From NCBI RefSeq assembly GCF_000699445.3, contig NC_067198.1:8802801-8866800 (forward strand): a DNA stretch of 64,000 nt. The letters run 5' to 3'. This DNA is from Schistosoma haematobium. Its lineage: Eukaryota; Platyhelminthes; Trematoda; Strigeidida; Schistosomatidae. Each line of letters starts with the position of its first letter. Position 1 is the stretch's first letter. Shown piece by piece: positions 29,372 through 39,464 of this stretch. The notes beneath the pieces are model-generated. The model was not told the origin of the DNA, did not search any database, and saw nothing but the letters and a program-made list of their open reading frames with translations. Position numbers and translations under genes: made by a program.

Positions 29372-29691
29372 CAACACTTAATGTAACGAGGCGGTTAGAA
29401 GTAGTCAACAGAAAACTCTAAAAACTTCATGTTCGATCTATTTGACTTTCACCAGAAAGGCTTACCTCTAGTCTTAAGGGGACTGATCTACCCTGACGGA
29501 TTTGACTCATTGTCTTCCATCTACACAGTCAGAGACGTTACTACCAAGCTATCCGGGTCACGGATGAACGCTTGTAGGAATGATATGCATCTAAAATTCA
29601 CTGATCACTGAATAATGACCATAGTTATATAAATCAAGTCCTTCTTAGTGTTAAAGCTCTTTCGATCACAGCACTGACCAGTGACTAGATC
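29372..29691 (-). mobile_element. Type C hammerhead retroposon, sense part (degenerate)
   Basis: Read on minus: body (AAGGACTTGAT...CAGTGATCAGTG), tRNA-like head (GGATAGCTTGGTAGTAACGT with ATGAGTCAAATCC as B box), ribozyme remnant (CTGGTGA for CTGACGA; GAACATG for GAAACCC), and the tail TTTTCTGTTGACTACTTC. It pairs with an inverted 5' segment that starts at 29692. Confidence 0.7.
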
Positions 29692-29870
29692 CAGGATTTC
29701 CTGTTGATTTTCCCTAACCACCACTCTACATCGCAACGTAGCGCACGCTATGTTTAGTCAATTGGATTGGCAGAACGAACTGTAACTTGGTCGATAGAAT
29801 TCGATCAGCACTAAAGGCGGAATGTACGTTGATAGCTACTCACTGACTAATCGGTTGCAAATATTTTTAA
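29692..29870 (+). mobile_element. Type C retroposon, inverted 5' segment beginning at the ribozyme cleavage site
   Basis: Begins CAGGATTTCCTGTTGA, matching the base directly after the hammerhead cleavage triplet (GTC/CAGGGTTTCCTGTTGA in the intact copy at 37270-37288). It continues with CTAACCACCA, CTTGGTCGATAGAATTCGAT and CAGCACTAAAGG, the same order as the family body. The edge at 29870 is approximate. Confidence 0.7.
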
Positions 29871-29874
29871 TACA

Positions 29875-31365
29875 TTAGTCTATACATTGGTATACCTCAA
29901 ACACTCCATACTGCCGTCCACACGAAGAAAGTATCTAATCTTTGTTTATTCATAATGCTTTGTATGTTCAAGTTTTAGTAAGTACGATAATTCTAGATCT
30001 TCGAACAAAATGCTATACAAAACTTCATTAAAGATTATTAACTGGAAATAAATTACGAGATATCTGATTTATTGCATAAACAACCACATTTTTTTAAATT
30101 TTCATTAAAAATACATGATATAGGGATAACTAGGTTGCATTTTTCTTATCTATAACCAGGTAGGCACAGATATAAATTCTAAGATAACGTAACGTAGGCT
30201 TTTTAAGTTCCTTAAGTAAAATTCTCCATTTGCATATGAAACTCAACAGATCTGTTTGACTTTTTGTAACTTAAAGATTCACTGGACACATCTTACATCT
30301 GAAACATAGTTGTTTGGTTGCTATGATTTTTTATAAAACTGTATCTATTGATCGAAATAACACAATTACACTGATAACAAATACTCTCTATTAGGGCTTA
30401 AATATAAAATCTACTTTCACTATGGAATGACAAAAGTACCATATCAGTTTAAATACGAAAACTCATGAAGCCGGTAAGGAATGAATATTTAACTAGAAAA
30501 TACAAGGTTTGCAACATATACATGCATATATGAAAATATGTTAACATAAAGTTTCAAACATTCCTTCTAACTTTACGTGATTATGTATTTCATAGATTAT
30601 GGATACTTTCCATGAGACAAATATTGATATTGGACGATGATATGAAAAGTGTAAAGTGTTAAACCTTGAAGAAACAGTTGTTTATTTAATTCTAACACAT
30701 TAAAAATTGTTTGAAATTGTGCATGTTGAATATTAGATTCAATCCTTTAGTCAAAATGTGTAGTGCTCCTTCAGAAACCTAATTTTCCCTAGATTCAATT
30801 TCTGATGGATTCATGGGTCTCAAATGGTAAAGAGCCATATGATAGGAAGTAGCAAATTTTCAGTGCTTTTTAAATACTGATGGTACTGTCTACTGGTTTC
30901 TATTCATGATGAATATCACATTCTTAAATAATGTCAATAATTCCTCTAATGCATTTGTTAAATATTCTAGATATTGGAATCTACTCTACATCATTATGCT
31001 GTACTCACGTTAAAAGCTCATTTAAGTTTATACTATAGTATTGCAATAGAGAGCTTCTATTCTATTTTTTATGGTAATTATAGTAGGAATGTTTATTTGT
31101 AGTTTTCCAAAGAAACCAATTTTCGTCGACTTGAAATTTCATTCCTACTTAACAGAATTATTAATCATTCTCTCAACAAACTCAAATTAAAAAGTTAGAC
31201 TAACTGTCTTAGTTTCACCAACGTATTTAACGGAATTCACTAATAATGGTAAGATTAAAAACTAAATTCTCAACCAAAACACTATGAAATACGAATTACT
31301 CTCATGATAAATTTGTTGGTATATTGAAACGACTTTAATTTAGGAACATAGAATATATTTTAATT
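29875..31365. other. Intergenic AT-rich stretch
   Basis: No open frame, RNA gene or transposon structure recognised. Confidence 0.45.
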
Positions 31366-31369
31366 CTAA

Positions 31370-31795
31370 AAGTTGAGATCATGAGTTAATTGAAACTAGG
31401 CCGTCATGGAAAACCTGGAAGCACTGGACGGCCGTTTCGTCTTATTTTGGGACTCCCCAGCACTGCGCATCCACCATCCCGTCTCGCGAGGTTCGAACTC
31501 GGGACCTATTATTCTCGTGCGCGAACACTCAACCTCTAGACCACTGAGCCGGCCGGCATCCAACGGTGTTAATGCCTAACTTCAACTAATCCACAAAATT
31601 AAGCGACACACCCACAATTGACTTCAGTGAGTTACTATCTCACAAGAGACTCGGTTGAACTCCAATATTTACTGCTTCTCACTGAAACTCCAGGAAATAC
31701 CTCTTGGAGACCGTTACTAGTGGGCATGTGTTGATTAATATCAGAAGGGATTTAGTGGATATTATAGTAATTTTAGTAATTATAGTAATTTCGGG
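31370..31795 (-). mobile_element. Type B hammerhead retroposon, near full length
   Basis: Read on minus: TACTATAATATCCACTAAAT, body (GGAGTTTCAGTGAGAAGC, TAACACCGTTGGATGCCGGC), tRNA-like segment (GTGGTCTAGAGGTTGAGTG with B box GAGTTCGAACCTC), ribozyme (31421-31467) and tail GGTTTTCCATGACGG. The ribozyme has GAAA and GTC/CAGTGC intact, but CTGAGGA reads CTGGGGA, changing a core A. It faces a plus copy starting at about 31795. Confidence 0.8.
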
Positions 31796-31995
31796 GTTAA
31801 GCGTTCGCGAGGTAAACTGATAGGTTCAGGGTCCCAATCTTTCTAGGCAAGATCGTGAATGCGCACTACTGAGAAGTCCCATACTCGGTTGAAACGGCCG
31901 TCCAGTGCTTCCAGATTTTCCATGATGATCTAGCTTCGACTAACTCATGATCTCGACTATGAAAATTACTATAATATCCACAAAACCCCATCTGA
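31795..31995 (+). mobile_element. Type B hammerhead retroposon, plus half of the pair
   Basis: tRNA-like segment (GGGGTTAAGCGTTCGCGAGG), ribozyme remnant (GCGCACTACTGAGAAGTCCC, then TTGAAACGGCCGTC/CAGTGC), tail TTCCATGATGATCTAGC and ATTACTATAATATCCAC. GAAA and the cleavage triplet survive, CUGANGA reads CTGAGAA and stem II no longer closes. Confidence 0.75.
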
Positions 31996-31999
31996 TATC

Positions 32000-32901
32000 A
32001 AATATATTTAGTTTTGTTACTCAAAATCTTCAGATTCAGTCAGTAGTATTCCCAAACAAAATTAGATTTATTCATTTCTTTTGAACTCTTTATAATGTGC
32101 TTTTGAAAGAAGCCGACGCGATTATGTGTTGGGATTATTTTGTGAATAGTGTTGTAGGTCTGACAAATGAGATTAATATACATATGATGGATGTTTATTT
32201 TAATCTTTGTCTGATTTTTCGTGACGTTGGGTTGACTGAAAAGAATTGAGTATGTAACGAGCCTTACATATTAGTTTTGTTGTATGATTGTGCAAGCTAG
32301 CTTAATTGGACTGAAGGTTCTTGAAACCTATTATGTTCGATAGTCATTTATACTAAAAATACTATCAGTACCGGTGGTAACACTTTGTGTTGGATGCTGA
32401 GACCACTTAATTTGTATTTGGAAACAGGAATTATAATTCTACTAGCAGGTTAATCTTAGAATACCAGGATTAGTGATTTCGTAATCTCTAACGAATGTTA
32501 ACCAATCATGTTACATATTAAAAAGATTTCTTATCACTGTCTACCTATTTGAAATTTTTCTTTGTATGAATAAATTTCCTTCTTATTTTCTATATGTTAT
32601 TACTAACATGCCTTGTGTGATACCGTACTAACGGTGACTAATTACACCAATTACTTTTTGTCTTAAATAAAATCTTTGTAAAGACAGACTAATAGTATCC
32701 AGTGAATCTACTGGCCGAAATTCCAAGGACCCTATAAAATCTTTATTGATAAGTATATTATATGGAACCGAATGATAAGGTTAGTTAGATCCCATAAAAT
32801 AGGCAAGTATAAGGGTTATAAGGCCAACATTTATTTAATGAAATCAATCCTTAAATTTAAACGTAAGCGTTTTTACGAAGGATAACTAGTAAGTGACTAA
32901 A
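32000..32901. other. Intergenic AT-rich stretch
   Basis: Nothing recognised; stop codons dense in all frames. Confidence 0.45.
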
Positions 32902-32909
32902 TATTTTGA

Positions 32910-33197
32910 GGCGAGACTATTGTTTATGGACGAACCAATCACGTATAAGATATCAAGTTTTGGATTTTGATGCGAGCTTCATTCATCCATTTGGCCAAAT
33001 AGAGTTTTGACATTATAGCTGATGTCAGTTAGTGAAAAAAACCAAAAATCTAATTTCTAACCTTATCATCAACTGTAAATCATAATTCAAATTCCTCACA
33101 CAGGTTTATAACCCTCGTTTGATCCGGGTTATTAGATGGACACTCCCAAGGTCAGTCTTGTGTTGCTCAAATGTCGTCCATAAATTATGGTCTCATC
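32910..33197. mobile_element. Merlin-derived MITE with 8-bp target duplication
   Basis: The left end GGCGAGACTATTGTTTATGG and the right end (read inward, GATGAGACCATAATTTATGG) form a terminal inverted repeat matching the ends of the Merlin copy at 63099-63790. The left subterminal GACGAACCAATCA also matches (GACGAGGCAATCA). It is flanked by TATTTTGA (32902-32909) and GATTTTGA (33198-33205), an 8-bp duplication with one mismatch; 8 bp is the known Merlin target size. No coding capacity at 288 bp. Confidence 0.85.
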
Positions 33198-33205
33198 GAT
33201 TTTGA

Positions 33206-33755
33206 AAATTAATAATGATACTAAAACAATTTTGACATCCTAGATAACAAAAGACCATTCGGTGATAGAAACGAAAACACAAAAGGATTTAATGATTTTC
33301 TTCAATTTTATTTATCATTACAACCTATATTTAGTGCATGAGGTTAACCAGTTGTCTTTTTTCTGACATTCTCAAATAATTATACAGAAAGTGTTCATTA
33401 GGTATTTATATTTGTCACAAACAGAATTTCAAGTCTAAAATCAATAACTTGTTTCCGTTATACAACTATGTCATTAAGTACGCAGAGACCAATACCTGAA
33501 GGATTCAAGGATATCTACTGTTTAAGAAGATTAAATAGTTTTTCAATACTATTCTCGATTCAATAATTGTCAAACCAAGGTCAATTGGTGAGCTAAAATT
33601 TCGAATTCTTTAATCTCTACAAAATTTGTTTTTGATTGACAGATATTTTTATTTCCCAAGTTCAATGATCTTCTGATTAAAAGTCCATAAATTCATAAAT
33701 TTCAAAAATAATTTCAGGTTGGTGAAATATTCACTGACCAATTACATATTTCATT
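33206..33755. other. Intergenic AT-rich stretch
   Basis: No feature recognised between the MITE and the LINE 3' end. Confidence 0.45.
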
Positions 33756-33756
33756 C

Positions 33757-34545
33757 CCTTACTTACTTACGCCTGTTACTCCCCGTGAAGGAACATAGGC
33801 AGCTCACCAGCATTCTCCATCCAACCCTGTCCTGGGCAATCCTTTCCAGCTCCTTCCAGTTGTTATTCATCTTTTTCATATCTGCTTCTATTTCCCAACG
33901 TAATGTGTCCTCTAGCCTTCCTCTTTTCCCCTTCCCTTCAGGATTCCAAGTTAGGGCTTGCCTCGTGATTCAGTTTGATTATTTGAGTAATGTATGTCCT
34001 ATCCATTTCCATCGTCTTTTCCTAATTTCTTCTTCAGCTGGAATCTGGTTTGTTCTCTCCCACAGAAGGCTATTGCTGATGGTATCCGGCCAATGGATGT
34101 TGAGTATCTTGCGTAGACAGCTATTTATAAATACTTGTACTTTCTTGATGATGGTTGTTGTAGTTCTCCAAGTTTCAGCTCCATACAGTAGAACTGCCTT
34201 GACGTTCGTATTGAAGATTCTCACTTTGATATTGGTTGAAAGTTGTTTTGAGTTCCATATGTTCTTCGATTGTAGGAATGCGGCCCTTGCTTTGCCAATC
34301 CTCGCGTTTACGTCTGCATCTGGACTTCCTTGTTCATCGATGTTGCTTCCCATGTATGTGAAGGATTCTACATCTTGCAGAGTTTTGCCATCAAGAGTGA
34401 CTGAATTGCTGTTCTTCGCTTTGAATTTGATGACCTTGGTTTTCGCCTTGTGTATATTGAGGCCTACTGATGCAGAGACTACTGCTACACTGGCTATCTT
34501 TATCTGAATTTGTTCATATGTATGCGATAGGAGGGCTAGAAAACT
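33757..34545 (-). pseudogene. RTE-clade LINE fragment: C-terminal part of reverse transcriptase (5' truncated)
   Basis: The minus-strand frame reads [17 protein letters not shown], then [49 protein letters not shown] and [10 protein letters not shown], the post-catalytic reverse-transcriptase and C-terminal region of RTE elements (compare schistosome SR2). Two in-frame stops follow (TAA, then TGA two codons later). After them the frame continues [18 protein letters not shown] to NRRK and a terminal TAA at 33763-33765. Beyond the stop are TAAG repeats, typical of RTE 3' ends. The FADD catalytic box and all upstream domains are missing through 5' truncation. A long plus-strand open frame over the same DNA is only its antisense shadow. 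Confidence 0.9.
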
Positions 34546-34559
34546 AACTCGCTAAAAAA

Positions 34560-35040
34560 TACGCTAACCAGAAAAAATATTTCATTCAGAGTTAAAGCAA
34601 TAAAATTCTTAAATACTTTATATTTTACTAATGACAGTCTTTCCAATCATTCTAATATTCGTTCAGTTTTCTAAGAATATTTCCGTCTATTCTAAACGAA
34701 CAATAAAAATTCCATCTATTCATGTTCTCTCTATTAAACTAACTGAATAATTCCAATCAACTTATCGGAAGTATAAAAGAGTGAAATAATTCACAAGATT
34801 ATTAAGATAAAACATAAATACTTTTTTTAAACTCATTATATGAGATTTATTTTCCTAAAAAATATTTATGAAATAGTGTACTAAACAAATAACCGTGTTT
34901 ACTTCATTCCACTATGGTATATAAGACGGATTCATAGTTATGGATATTTACATAATGTCTCTCAGTGCTGAAATCGATAAATATTAAAGATCAAATAAAA
35001 TGTTATGATCAATTTAGGGGTTGTGGAGATTGTTAATTTT
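34560..35040. other. Intergenic AT-rich stretch
   Basis: Nothing recognised. Confidence 0.45.
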
Positions 35041-35059
35041 CTGATTGTGATCATGAACC

Positions 35060-35345
35060 GATTGATGTTAGACCACCACCTGGAAGCACTGGACGGCCGT
35101 TTCAACCGAGTATAGGACTCCTCAACAGTGCGCATCCACCATCGAGCCGGCATCCAATGGTGATAATGTCTAACCTCAACAAATCCACGGAGTTGCGCGA
35201 CCATCTTTCATTGTACTGAGGTAGACACCTGTTTCTACCTGACACGGATTAACTCCACTGGTCACGACATCTCACCAGAACTCCGCCGTTCACTGCTTCC
35301 AGGTTTTCAATGGTGGCCTAACACCAAGCGGTTCTTGATCTCAAT
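35060..35345. mobile_element. Type B hammerhead retroposon, fold-back copy
   Basis: The minus part (35060-35284) carries a ribozyme remnant (TTGAGGA, then TTGAAACGGCCGTC/CAGTGC) and has lost most of the tRNA-like segment. The plus part starts at about 35285 with GCCGTTCACTGCTTCCAGG, corresponding to GCCGTC/CAGTGCTTCCAGG of the intact ribozyme, so its start lies 6 bases before the cleavage site. It continues TTTTCAATGGTGGCCTAAC. Confidence 0.7.
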
Positions 35346-35960
35346 CAAAAATGATATGAATGGAGAAGAAAACTAGCTGCTTAAAAAGTCTAGTTAAACC
35401 TATTCAACAAGCCACACAATACATGGTTACCTCAGAATGTAATAATGAGAAAAGAATGAAGTCTTGTTTGTACCAATCAGAAGAGTTTGTAAAATATTGG
35501 AAATTATTTATAATTATCATTATATTAGACATAAATAAGCAATTGCAATGTAAATTAAAAATTCTCCATCATTCATCAGCTTGATGGATGGAAATGTATT
35601 TTACATACGTAAGTCAATCTATGGTGTGAACATTTGCCTGCCTTTTAAGTACATATATATGCAAACAAAACTGTACTTTACAGTGTACAATGTGTTGGAT
35701 AATTCCTAAATGCCTTAAGATAGTAAAAAATTTAGTGACGTGATAAATTTCCTTGATTATTGATATCATTTGTGTGAGGATAGACTATAATAATAGATGG
35801 GTTTGCTAGACTGAATATTGAAGCTATCACCGAAAGAGAAATCATATCTATAACTGTAGCTTCAGAACTGTCCCATCAAATATATTCGTTATCAAGCATT
35901 CCTCTTCCGATTTTTCGAACTCTTATAGTTTCTTTATCAAGATGATCAAAAAAATGTTTA
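35345..35960. other. Intergenic AT-rich stretch
   Basis: A 74-codon open frame (35360-35584) shows no domain and has low-complexity codons; it is not called. Confidence 0.45.
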
Positions 35961-35962
35961 AC

Positions 35963-36195
35963 AGTTGAATTCATGGATCGGTTAACGTTAGACCACCGTT
36001 GGAAACCTAGAAGCATTAAACGGCCGTTTCGTACTGGTATGAGACTCCTCAACAGTCCGTATCTGCGATTTTTCACTCAAGACTCGGACCCAAGACCTTC
36101 AGCCTGGTGCGCGAACACTTAACCTTCAGATCAATGAGTCGGAATCCGATGGTGTTAATGTCTAACTTTAATCGATCCATGAACTTGAGCTTAAA
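35963..36195 (-). mobile_element. Type B hammerhead retroposon, degenerate single copy
   Basis: Read on minus: CACCATCGGATTCC region, tRNA-like segment (GAAGGTTAAGTGTTCGCGC with GGTCCGAGTCTTG), then ribozyme remnant TTGAGGAGTCTCATACC...ACGAAACGGCCGTTTAATGC. The cleavage triplet reads GTT and the first core C is T. The tail ends CATGAATTCAAC. Confidence 0.75.
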
Positions 36196-36391
36196 AATGT
36201 AACGTAGAAATCTTCAAAAATTAAATCTGTACGAGAATCGTTTATTAAGAATTCGTGACGAAAGAGTTTGGGGAAGTAGATTTTTGTGGAGGCCCGTTAT
36301 TCAGTCGTCTTTTAGATTGAACGATGTTGTTGAAAGTGCTTTCCACTTTAGTGGCTCGTGGATCAGACTCCAAGATGATCGTATGAATTAT

Positions 36392-36699
36392 TGTTATCGC
36401 CTATCCTCGTATAGAATCATCGACTTAAATCGCGTTAGTCAATAACGGAATCAAATAAGTCAAATAGCGAGAATGGACTTGCGAATACATATATTTTGTA
36501 CATAAAGCGAATGGGATAGAGAGAGAAGAGAAACGACGCAGAGTGGAGATGGCGGGCAAACCACACTCATATAAAAACAGTCAAGATTGATGAGCGAATA
36601 AATAACTAGGTCAGAATGTGACTCAAGTAGAATGAAAAGAATGGGCTGTCAGAAAGCTAGAATAAGGTATATGGGCTTAATATAATATCCGACACTACA
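36392..36699 (-). mobile_element. LTR of an LTR retrotransposon (family F), with adjoining leader
   Basis: On the minus strand the segment runs from TGTAGTGTCGGATATTATAT to CGAGGATAGGCGATAACA, so it has the TG...CA ends expected of an LTR. A second copy at 53533-53937 in the opposite orientation shares AAGCCCATATA, TACAAAATATATGTATTCG, ACGAGGATAGGCGA and also downstream sequence (GGAGTC-GATC) beyond the LTR end. Here the leader extends left to about 36285. No coding part of the element is present in the window. Confidence 0.55.
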
Positions 36700-36821
36700 A
36701 ACTGAATGTCACTTAATCTGGTAATTTTATATAGGTGATATTTGCAATCAACTAGGTTAAGACTTCGAGACAATTTTGCATGGAGAAGTAAAGCATAAGT
36801 CACTTAGGACATGAAGTATAT

Positions 36822-36834
36822 ATGAGTACAATAT
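36822..36834. repeat. Target-site duplication, left
   Basis: ATGAGTACAATAT, repeated exactly at 37315-37327. It brackets the type C fold-back insertion between them. Confidence 0.85.
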
Positions 36835-37144
36835 CACAATTGATTGATCACTGGGTGGTGATCAATCTCATGCTTGTCTAGTCCTTAATAGTGCAGATCG
36901 AATGCTATCGATCATGTTGCAATGTGGCCACCAGTCTAGGTGACTCGACACTGCGGGCACTATGTATTGAGATTAGATGGTGGTTGGAGGTAGTCAACAG
37001 GAAACCCTGGCCACATTGCAACATGATCGATAGCATTCGATCTGCACTAATAAGGACTAGAGAAGCATGAGATTGATCACCACCCAGTGATCAATCAATT
37101 GTGATTACATCTCAGTCCTACAGGAGGTTAGTCACGGCTCGGAT

Positions 37145-37197
37145 AGCTCAGGGGTAACGTCTCTGACTGTGAAGCTGGGTGACACGAGATCGAATCC
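37145..37197 (+). promoter_or_regulatory. tRNA-like internal Pol III promoter (A and B boxes)
   Basis: TAGCTCAGGGGTAACG resembles an A box and GATCGAATCC resembles the B-box consensus GGTTCGANTCC, about 40 bases apart, directly upstream of the type C ribozyme. A tRNA-derived head is known for Smalpha-like retroposons; Pol III use is inferred. Confidence 0.6.
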
Positions 37198-37225
37198 GCC
37201 AGGGAGCACCAGTTCCCTCAAGATT

Positions 37226-37285
37226 ACAGGTACACCTTGCTGACGAGTGCCAAGTAGCACGAAACCCGGGTCCAGGGTTTCCTGT
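37226..37285 (+). ncRNA. Hammerhead ribozyme, type C, intact core
   Basis: CTGACGA at 37240-37246, GAAA at 37261-37264 and GTC at 37270-37272, with predicted cleavage after 37272. Stem II is GTGC/GCAC with loop CAAGTA. Stem I is CCTTG/CAGGG plus an outer stem ACAGG/CCTGT, with internal loops TACA and TTT of the kind that make tertiary contacts. Stem III is the self-complementary ACCCGGGT with no spare loop, so activity as a dimer is likely, as for other short-stem-III hammerheads. Every core residue I can check is present. Confidence 0.92.
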
Positions 37286-37314
37286 TGACTACCTCCAATC
37301 ACCATCTAATCTCA

Positions 37315-37327
37315 ATGAGTACAATAT
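37315..37327. repeat. Target-site duplication, right
   Basis: ATGAGTACAATAT, an exact match to 36822-36834. Confidence 0.85.
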
Positions 37328-37329
37328 GC

Positions 37330-38270
37330 ACTCGGATTTTAGCTATTCAAAGTACTAATATCATCCAAACGTGCTAGTAACATTCATGTGTTCATTAGTC
37401 AGATCAGAGTTTGTTTTGTTGAGAGAATGAAGGATACAATGCTGGAAATTTCGGTACTCTCCTAACATGAAAGACGATGCCTATGGACGATGTAGTAACG
37501 CCACCCTCATACCTCAATTCAGATATAATGTCGCTGCCTATTCTTTAATTGGAACATACTTCAAGGTCGTCATTCTAGTACACACGAAATGGACTTTTCC
37601 CGTACATAACCCATTTCAGCGCCAAAAGAAATATGTAAGCTTATTCATAGACGTTTCGTAAACACGGGTACGATGCAGCGTCTAATAGTTTGATATCCTG
37701 TTTGAGCACTTACGTTTTCCCGAGTTATATATATGAATGAGGAGTAGATTTCCATTTTATCATTGCATCACTCAAAATATTTGTTTAGTGCTTTGATGAC
37801 GGTCAATTTATGCAATAGAGTGCTAGACTAGACCTATTTCTGTTGATTGCCCTTGCTGATTCATTAGGCAATGGCTTTGGTGAGGTTATGTTCGTCAAAT
37901 GCACGAAACCACACTTAAAATGTTTGATTAAATAACTTTGTTTCGTGAAAATTGTTGTGTACATCTCTTTTCAGTTTCGAAAGTAAAGAAGTCTGAACCT
38001 GCTTATTCACGAAATGAATATACTCAACATACAGAATTCGATACCACTAGGGTTTAAAAAAAGATAAGGATTGTTATTATTCAGTGATCATTCACTGCGA
38101 ATTTCAATTTCCACATAAGTTTGAACAACTTGGGCAGAACAACTCTGAAAACTCTTTCAAATTAAACCGCTAGATTCGGTAAATAGTAGACCAATAAAAT
38201 ATTTTCAAATAGCCATTTTTAGAAGGGTATATACTATAAAGTAAAATACTTATATGTATATCGTTCATAG
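37330..38270. other. Intergenic, nothing recognised
   Basis: A 64-codon frame at 37467-37661 has no recognisable motif. No transposon ends seen. Confidence 0.45.
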
Positions 38271-38274
38271 GCTA

Positions 38275-38570
38275 ATGAATAAGCTATATGGTGTATGCTG
38301 CTGATGTCGATAGATATAAGTAGTATGTATTATCGATTGAAAGTGAAATACCTGGTGGCAGAAGGTTGAGAAGATTGGAGAGACGAGAAAGAGAACAATG
38401 AGTGATTAATGTGGAAAAGATGAATTAGTCAAGTCTGTGGCAACTGATTAACATTTTGCAAATGAAGACTACTGTATGGTTCTCAGATTTCACTAAGTTA
38501 TTCTATAATTTTGTCTTCAAATATATTCGATTGTCCTCACTTGCATTCTCATTCACTACATTTACTGCAT
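38275..38570 (+). repeat. Dispersed repeat family D, copy 1
   Basis: Shares TGGTGTATGCT, GATATAAGTAGTATG, GGTTGAGAAGATTGGAGAG, TTTTGCAAATGAAG, GTTCTCAGATTT and TCTATAATTTTGTCTTCAA, in this order, with copies at 39465, 42560, 48640 and 62285. Nature unknown; possibly the 3' untranslated end of a retroelement. Confidence 0.75.
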
Positions 38571-38663
38571 ATGGAAATTTTTTTAGATAACGAGTAATCA
38601 AGTCTTGACAAATAGACTGTAAAACTTATTTTCTACACTTCTAATGATGTTATCAAAACAAAC

Positions 38664-39068
38664 ACAGGATGCACATATGCAAACAAGAGACTGGTCAATC
38701 GCAGTCTTAAATAACAATAAGAAAATACAAGTAAAACAAAACCAAGTGAATTTAAAGTTCACCACATTGCACAAGCTAAGTGGATAATGCGATGACGTTT
38801 GAAGTAAACGATACTGGGTTGAAGTCCCAGAATAAACATCAACTCTGGAATGCAGATACATCCAACTGACGAGTTCCAAATAGGATGAAGTGGTGTACAT
38901 TCTGGATTCCTCTGCTGGCCACTATCTATCTTTGCTTAAAAACCTTGTGATTGAAAGTTATATCACGTCAATCCTCACAGGATGCAGATATGCCAATAAG
39001 AGATTGATCAATTGCAGTCCTCAATAACAATGAGAAGATACAAGTAGAATAATATCAAGTGAATTTAT
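38664..39068 (+). mobile_element. Smalpha-type (A) retroposon, slightly longer than one unit
   Basis: It begins with GGATGCACATATGCAAACAA...GTGAATTTA (about 88 bp) and ends with a near-copy of the same block (38979-39067). Between them are the tRNA-like segment (GGATAATGCGATGACG, ACTGGGTTGAAGTCC) and the hammerhead region (38862-38925). The block-to-block distance, about 312 bp, is the unit length, so the insertion represents about 1.3 units of a repeating or circular RNA. The ribozyme has CTGACGA, but GAAG for GAAA and CATT at the cleavage site. Confidence 0.8.
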
Positions 39069-39464
39069 ATTCTCAATAGTTTTTAAGTTCTTTAATTAAA
39101 CGATACAAAATCCTAACATGGTCATCTTTTTTATGATCAGATTTATGCTATACACGTTTGCTTTGATTAAATCAGAGAATATATTCAATACTATCAATAT
39201 GATTGTAAGAGTTACATTATATTACTCAATTAAAGATAAAATAAAATTTTCGAAGAAAACAATTTAATTTTACTTTTATTTTCTTATGATGAAGCAAAAC
39301 TAATTAAATTTAATTAACTTCTATGAAAATTGAAATCATTCTAGATTGCCATAAAAGAAAAGAAATTTAGGAAGGTTTAATTAACATTCATGGATAGTGT
39401 TCATCAGGGATTGAACTTTCATGTCATCTATACACCAATGTGTGATGATCAATAATGTCAATGA

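Larger units (their letters stand above)
36835..37314. mobile_element. Type C hammerhead retroposon: 480-bp fold-back insertion
   Basis: The left segment (36835 to about 37009) is in minus orientation and the right segment (about 37008-37314) in plus. The arms 36833-36930 and 37008-37105 are inverted repeats matching at 96 of 98 positions. Read in its own direction, the inverted segment begins CAGGGTTTCCTGTTGA, exactly the 3' product of hammerhead cleavage. The plus segment holds the body, a tRNA-like head (GGATAGCTCAGGGGTAACGT with B box GATCGAATCC), an intact ribozyme and a 42-base tail ending TCTCA. The 13-bp target duplication and the inversion are what twin-primed, LINE-mediated insertion produces. 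Confidence 0.9.

Noticed and set aside
33719..34507. 262-codon plus-strand open frame, with a similar 204-codon frame at 56671-57285
   Set aside because: Antisense shadow of the RTE reverse-transcriptase frame, which has clear family motifs on the minus strand.
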